From Deltaproteobacteria bacterium (GTDB lineage: Bacteria; Bdellovibrionota; FAC87; UBA2466): a DNA stretch of 54,789 nucleotides. Shown here piece after piece: positions 50,660-54,789 of the stretch. Position 1 is the stretch's first letter, and every line of letters begins with the position of its first letter. The stretch covers positions 1-54,789 of the forward strand of contig JACPWY010000027.1 of assembly GCA_016196825.1 (NCBI GenBank), read 5' to 3'. The position numbers and the translations under genes are program-made. The notes under the pieces are model-generated. The model was given only the letters and a program-made list of their open reading frames with translations, was not told where the DNA came from and ran no database searches.

Positions 50660-53600
50660 ATGTTTAAACGTAAAATCTTTTTTCATCTGGCCATCATCAT
50701 TCCGATCTTAGCTGGCAGCAACGACGGCTCTGGCTCTGGTCTAGCGAGTTCATCGCCTGGAATACCGGGCTTTTCTTGCACACAAAACGACTTGGAATAT
50801 ACGAGTAACGACGGTGGCTGCAAGCAGTGTTCGACGGGACTAGTTTTTAGCTCTGGGTATATAGAGGCGTCTGGGCTTAAAACCGCTACTGCATACTGTT
50901 CAAGCCTCCGTGATGGGGGTTTTTCCGATTGGCGCGTGCCAACGGGAACTGAATTAGCTGACGCCGGGACACAGGCCGTGACTTATAAATACATGCCGTT
51001 TGTGGCCACAGGTCCGGAGGTTTCGGCAGGCTTATACAAGTTTATCGCTTCGGATAAAAAAATTCCGAAAGGTTTGCCGACGACCTTCTTTCCTAGTGGT
51101 GAGTTTCCAGCGAGTCAGCTTCAATTCTTGACCTCTTCTTTCGGTGGTGAGGTCAGACAGTTCGGAAATCTTGATAACAGACTCTATCACTGGGATGAAG
51201 TGAGTAAGGAGCGTGGATGGCGATATACCGCCTCGGGAAATAGTCGCATAATGGTCGATGGCAGGTGGTTGGCGCAGAATACCGTCTGTGTGCGGAAGGC
51301 CAGTCAATGTTCGACATCATCACCATCCGAGGACATGGCTGTCACAGGTCATATCGAGTATATATCACCGACACAATTGCGATTGAATGGAAAATACACA
51401 TTTCCCAAGACGGCCAATTCCCTATTTGTATCGACGAATCCTGTCTTAGATCCATCACAAATCAAATTCATAAGAGCTACGACATTCGGGCAGCCGAAGG
51501 CTGAGGATGAAAAGGAGATTTTGATCGATTTGAGTAAAAACCCGACGCTCCGTAATCAAGACGGCACAATTCTAACCGCTGACAATCTAAACTATCGTGA
51601 AGTTGTGGTAAGGGGAGATTTTGTTTTTAACCAAGCACGATTTGTTTCGATTTCAAGTGTCGATGCGATTACTCCATTGAAAGAAGTGACTGATCTTTAC
51701 CCACCGACCGCGGCGTGTGCTATCGAGAGTGATCGGTTCGGCAGTGTGGCCGAAGGTTGTGCAGACAAGCGTCCTGGGGGGCTGATTTGGAAAACTGATG
51801 TAATTAAACCTTTGAGCGGCGGGAATCGGGCGAGCTGTATTCTACAGAGTTTAGATAGTGGCGACCTTGATACTTCCGATTGCGGTGGCATTGATAGCCG
51901 GAGCCTAAAAACTCGAGCGGCCTCCCGCTGTCAGAGTGGGTGGCGTTTGCCGACAGCCGCTGAAGTTCAAAACATTGGCGGTTTAAATTTGGGAGTGGCG
52001 CACCTAATAAGGCGATATTCCTCTACGGGAGGAGCGGAGCCGCATGGAGGCGCTATTTATTTCGTTACCTCGGATCCCCCCGGCAATGATCAATTCGCGG
52101 ATATTGTTGTACTTAAATCCGGTGAGGTGGTGCGGCAAAACGAAGAACGAGGAGCTAACATTGATAATCTTAAGACAGTCGATCCCAATGTTGAACTTGA
52201 AGTATCCTGTGTCAAAGCAAAAGATATTAACACAATATTTGCGCTTGATATGGATGAACAAAACCCTTGCAGCATAACCAATGCGGGTAAAGCCTATACA
52301 TCTGTTAGCGGTGACAAAATGATGCCCATCTGTCGAGCGCTGCATGTTGAAGATGGCATCCATTTTTACACTGGGCGCATAGCCGAGTTTGCCCCGCTGA
52401 AGCTCATCGACAACTATAAAAAACAATTACCTTCACAGGTATTTATTGTTGATACCGAGGAGCATTTGGCAGGATTTCGGGTTGAGGGAAAACCATTTTT
52501 TGTCTATGCCGAACCTGGAAATGACCGCACTCCAATTTTGCGTCTCTATAACAAGAACAACGGCACCCACTATTACACGGCAAACAGCGGGGAAAAGGAT
52601 TTTCTGTTGCGTCTTGCGAATTCACCTTGGAGTTTCGAGGGAGAGGAGGGATACATCGCGGTAAATCCAGTACCAGCATCTGTTCCAATTTACCATTTAT
52701 ACAACAATAGCATCGGTGACCACATCTTTACGACGGCCGTGACTGAGAGAAATTCCCTACTAGGAGATCCTGGGAAAAAGTGGGTTGAGCATACTATGGT
52801 GGGATATGGCCCGCAGCCTGGGGAGGGTAGTAGCAATATCGTCTCTTCCCCGAAGATCGCTAGCGCCGTTGCCGCTTCGCCAGCGACCGCGCCCCCGCCT
52901 CGTAGCGGCTCGATCAATGCGACGAATATTTCACCCATTGGAAACCTTGATTCAGTTTCCATCCTAGGGGTTGTCTCAGGCTGGGCCGCGGATCCGGGTG
53001 TTCCAGGAAAGGTCATCCCCGTTCATATCTACGCAAATGACAAATTCATCCAAAGCGTGAGCGCCGACCAATTGAGAACGGATGCAAACAATGCATTCGG
53101 ACTCTCAGGCGGACACGGCTTTAGCTTTCAACTCTCTCAGTCGTATGCGGGACAGTCGATTAAAGTCTACGCCATTGATAATGGCGGGAACAGGCCTAAT
53201 CCGCTTCTGACCGGGTCGCCAAAGGCGTTCGTCAATCTTCCGCCCATTGGGAATCTTGATTCACTTTCCCCTCCTGGGCTTTTGAGTGGCTGGGCGGCTG
53301 ATGTCAATGCACCGAGCTCGTCAATTATGATTCATATCTACGCCAATAACGTTTTCTATCAGGCGGTGACCGCAAATCAGTTGAGAAGCGATGCAAACGC
53401 CCAGTTTGCTTTGACCGGAGGCCATGGCTTTAGCGTGCCGCTTCCTTCTTCGCTGTTGGGCAAGTCGATTCAGGTGTATGCCATCGATTCTACGGGAGCG
53501 GGCCCCAATCCACCGCTCACTGGCTCACCGAAGACCTATGCCAATCTTCCTCCCATTGGAAACTTCGATGGCATTAGTTCGACAGGAGTGATTTCAGGTT

Positions 53601-54789
53601 GGGCCGCGGACCAAAATGTTCCCAATACCCCAATCCTCGTGCACATCTACGCAAACGATAAATTCGTCCGAAGTATCGTTGCCGATCAATTGAGAACGGA
53701 TGCAAACAACGCATTCGGGCTCTCGGGTGGACATGGTTTTAGCTTTGTGGACTCCATCAATTCAGGAGTGGTGTCTGGGTGGGCGTATGATCCTAACTTG
53801 AGCGCTGAGTCCATCTGGGTTCATCTTTATGGGGGTGGCCCAGCGGGCATTGGAACGGGCCCGTTCGTTGTCAGGGCCAACGTTGCTCGCCCTGATGTGA
53901 ACAGCACACGCAATGTCAGCGGTAACCATGGTTTTAGTTTTTTGCTTCCTCTTCAATTCCAGAGAGGTCAGAAGGTTTATGCCTACGGTATCGACTTAAA
54001 CGGAGGCACTAACCCCCTCATCGATGGTTCAGGGCTCTTCTTTTTTGAAAACTTAAACCTCCAGGTGGGCAATGATGGCGATTTGATGAATATCATGAGG
54101 AGAAACACCGGAAGCGGGAGAGTAGAGGTGCACACGCTTTCTCGAGTCAGCAATTACCAACAATACAACATGCACGTCGCCACTCCCCGTGGCGCTGGAG
54201 AAAGCGATAAGTTTGATTTCTTAAGCGGCGGCGGACCGCTCAACGGCGATCTGGTCGAGATCATGCGAAGAAACACAGGTTCTGGAAAAGTGGAAGTGCA
54301 TATCCTCTCTCGAGGCAGTAACTATCAAACCTATACAACTCATGCGGCGACTCCCATCACTCTAGCCGACGCCGAAAACTACAGCTTCCTCATGGTAGGG
54401 CGCGATTTGGTGGCCGTCAGGAGAAGGGGCGGAGGATTGCTCCAATCCAAAGGCCAAATGGAATTGTTCATGTTAGCGGCGTCAAGCAACTACTCTCAAT
54501 ACATCATCGCAACTCCTCTTCCCTGGGCCACCGGCGAGGAATGGAAGTTTGATTTTGTCGTGCGAGACAGAGATATCGTTGCCGTGCTCAAGGCCATGTC
54601 TGGGTCGGCAAAGATCGAAGCGCACAGCCTCACGGCAGGCAGTAATTACCAAAACTTCGGCCTTCACATAGCCACCGCCATCGGAATCAACGACGGACCC
54701 AAATACGAATTCGGCATGACTGGCTCAGACCTCGTCGGCATCCTGCGCCTTGGCACGGGCTCCGGCAAAATCGAGATCCACACCCTCAC
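50660..54789 (+). CDS. giant secreted repeat protein (5' part, runs off the window)
   Basis: Reading from ATG 50660 there is no stop to the window end: 1376 codons. Order: signal peptide (FFHLAIIIPILAGS); two DUF1566-like modules with DWRVPTGTEL (Trp91) and GWRLPTAAEVQ (Trp428); a DUF5648-like module at about 624-730 (LRLYNKNNGTHYYTA, then YHLYNNSIGDHIFTT); a Pro/Ala linker. Next come 'PIGNLD..GVVSGWAADP' repeats starting at 52934, 53243 and 53552, exactly 103 residues apart, and a fourth at 53735 only 61 residues later. Last are about 50-residue units IMRRNTGSGxVEVHxLS..SNYQ, at least four, cut by the window edge. The layout suggests a cell-surface or secreted adhesin-like protein. Confidence 0.85.
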   Translation, partial: MFKRKIFFHLAIIIPILAGSNDGSGSGLASSSPGIPGFSCTQNDLEYTSNDGGCKQCSTGLVFSSGYIEASGLKTATAYCSSLRDGGFSDWRVPTGTELADAGTQAVTYKYMPFVATGPEVSAGLYKFIASDKKIPKGLPTTFFPSGEFPASQLQFLTSSFGGEVRQFGNLDNRLYHWDEVSKERGWRYTASGNSRIMVDGRWLAQNTVCVRKASQCSTSSPSEDMAVTGHIEYISPTQLRLNGKYTFPKTANSLFVSTNPVLDPSQIKFIRATTFGQPKAEDEKEILIDLSKNPTLRNQDGTILTADNLNYREVVVRGDFVFNQARFVSISSVDAITPLKEVTDLYPPTAACAIESDRFGSVAEGCADKRPGGLIWKTDVIKPLSGGNRASCILQSLDSGDLDTSDCGGIDSRSLKTRAASRCQSGWRLPTAAEVQNIGGLNLGVAHLIRRYSSTGGAEPHGGAIYFVTSDPPGNDQFADIVVLKSGEVVRQNEERGANIDNLKTVDPNVELEVSCVKAKDINTIFALDMDEQNPCSITNAGKAYTSVSGDKMMPICRALHVEDGIHFYTGRIAEFAPLKLIDNYKKQLPSQVFIVDTEEHLAGFRVEGKPFFVYAEPGNDRTPILRLYNKNNGTHYYTANSGEKDFLLRLANSPWSFEGEEGYIAVNPVPASVPIYHLYNNSIGDHIFTTAVTERNSLLGDPGKKWVEHTMVGYGPQPGEGSSNIVSSPKIASAVAASPATAPPPRSGSINATNISPIGNLDSVSILGVVSGWAADPGVPGKVIPVHIYANDKFIQSVSADQLRTDANNAFGLSGGHGFSFQLSQSYAGQSIKVYAIDNGGNRPNPLLTGSPKAFVNLPPIGNLDSLSPPGLLSGWAADVNAPSSSIMIHIYANNVFYQAVTANQLRSDANAQFALTGGHGFSVPLPSSLLGKSIQVYAIDSTGAGPNPPLTGSPKTYANLPPIGNFDGISSTGVISGWAADQNVPNTPILVHIYANDKFVRSIVADQLRTDANNAFGLSGGHGFSFVDSINSGVVSGWAYDPNLSAESIWVHLYGGGPAGIGTGPFVVRANVARPDVNSTRNVSGNHGFSFLLPLQFQRGQKVYAYGIDLNGGTNPLIDGSGLFFFENLNLQVGNDGDLMNIMRRNTGSGRVEVHTLSRVSNYQQYNMHVATPRGAGESDKFDFLSGGGPLNGDLVEIMRRNTGSGKVEVHILSRGSNYQTYTTHAATPITLADAENYSFLMVGRDLVAVRRRGGGLLQSKGQMELFMLAASSNYSQYIIATPLPWATGEEWKFDFVVRDRDIVAVLKAMSGSAKIEAHSLTAGSNYQNFGLHIATAIGINDGPKYEFGMTGSDLVGILRLGTGSGKIEIHTL
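52934..53930 (+). repeat. tandem 103-residue GWAAD repeats (309 bp), last junction shortened
   Basis: Units begin at 52934, 53243 and 53552 (each 309 bp). Units 1 and 3 are nearly identical at the DNA level across TTGAGAACGGATGCAAACAA and the following GFSF codons. The fourth unit starts 183 bp after the third, so 126 bp (42 codons) of the third are missing, as if deleted by unequal recombination. Confidence 0.85.
54071..54789 (+). repeat. tandem ~50-residue RRNTGSG repeats
   Basis: Units start with D-L-V-x-I-x-R and carry GSGKVEVH and SNYQ. Two are near identical (around 54090 and 54250) and three more are diverged. The array continues beyond the window. Confidence 0.8.

Noticed and set aside
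1..54789. tRNA or rRNA genes
   Set aside because: The only TpsiC-like sequence I found belongs to the tmRNA; no cloverleaf was seen elsewhere, though I could not run a covariance model.

Overview
The window reads as chromosome of a Gram-negative, delta/Bdellovibrionota-like bacterium. It has moderately high GC, dense gene packing with ATGA, GTGA or TGATG junctions, and many Sec or lipoprotein signal peptides. It also has a type IV pilin, a DUF3015/DUF3015/DUF4105 envelope cluster, an HNH endonuclease of a kind common in Bdellovibrio relatives, and very large secreted repeat proteins. No rRNA or other strict taxonomic marker is present, so this placement is inference.

Layout. 1-1906: a serine recombinase runs head-on into the 3' end of a tmRNA (ssrA) gene, which looks like the edge of an integrated element. 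1942-6347: cupin, pilin, VIT1-type metal transporter, exported truncated hemoglobin, 2OG-Fe(II) oxygenase and small proteins. 6344-17292: a surface-glycan region with a WecE/RffA-like aminotransferase, two GtrB/ArnC-like glycosyltransferases, a GT39/PMT-like protein, an SDR epimerase, an SGNH hydrolase, a methyltransferase and a polytopic membrane protein, interrupted by an M64 peptidase. 17380-18149: a nucleotidyltransferase/BrnA-like pair with a palindromic operator. 18146-22239: type II NADH dehydrogenase, ABC-F ATPase, SDR. 22280-29820: a co-directional run gph-rlmN-flavo/FeS protein-cytochrome b-porin-30-heme cytochrome c. The last four resemble a complete NAD(P)H-to-outer-surface electron conduit. 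29891-31663: ECF sigma, zinc anti-sigma and a periplasmic protein.

31794-34591: an exported protein resembling leucyl/phenylalanyl-tRNA-protein transferase, followed by HPPD and phenylalanine hydroxylase. 34554-39643: a CNMP protein, a YdjM-like membrane protein, two divergent polytopic glycosyltransferase-like proteins with very short leaders, and a lipoprotein hydrolase whose C-terminus is encoded by a 184-bp palindromic repeat. 39721-40654: VapBC plus a PIN-domain remnant. 40702-44059: DUF2442, a radical SAM protein with a C-terminal B12-like domain, a lone acyl carrier protein and a TauD-family oxygenase, possibly a minimal carrier-protein-based pathway. 44154-47051: DUF4105 and two DUF3015 proteins. 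47177-49047: BKACE enzyme, a REP-like palindrome, and an HNH endonuclease. 49555-54789: a lipoprotein with an HEGRH zincin motif, and the first 1376 codons of a huge secreted protein that is open to the window end. It carries DUF1566-like, DUF5648-like, 103-residue 'GWAAD' and about 50-residue 'RRNTGSG' repeats.

The strongest candidates for an undescribed system are the four-gene multiheme conduit, the radical SAM-B12/ACP/TauD cluster, and the exported Aat-like protein next to phenylalanine catabolism. All calls rest on reading the sequence; no database search was run.
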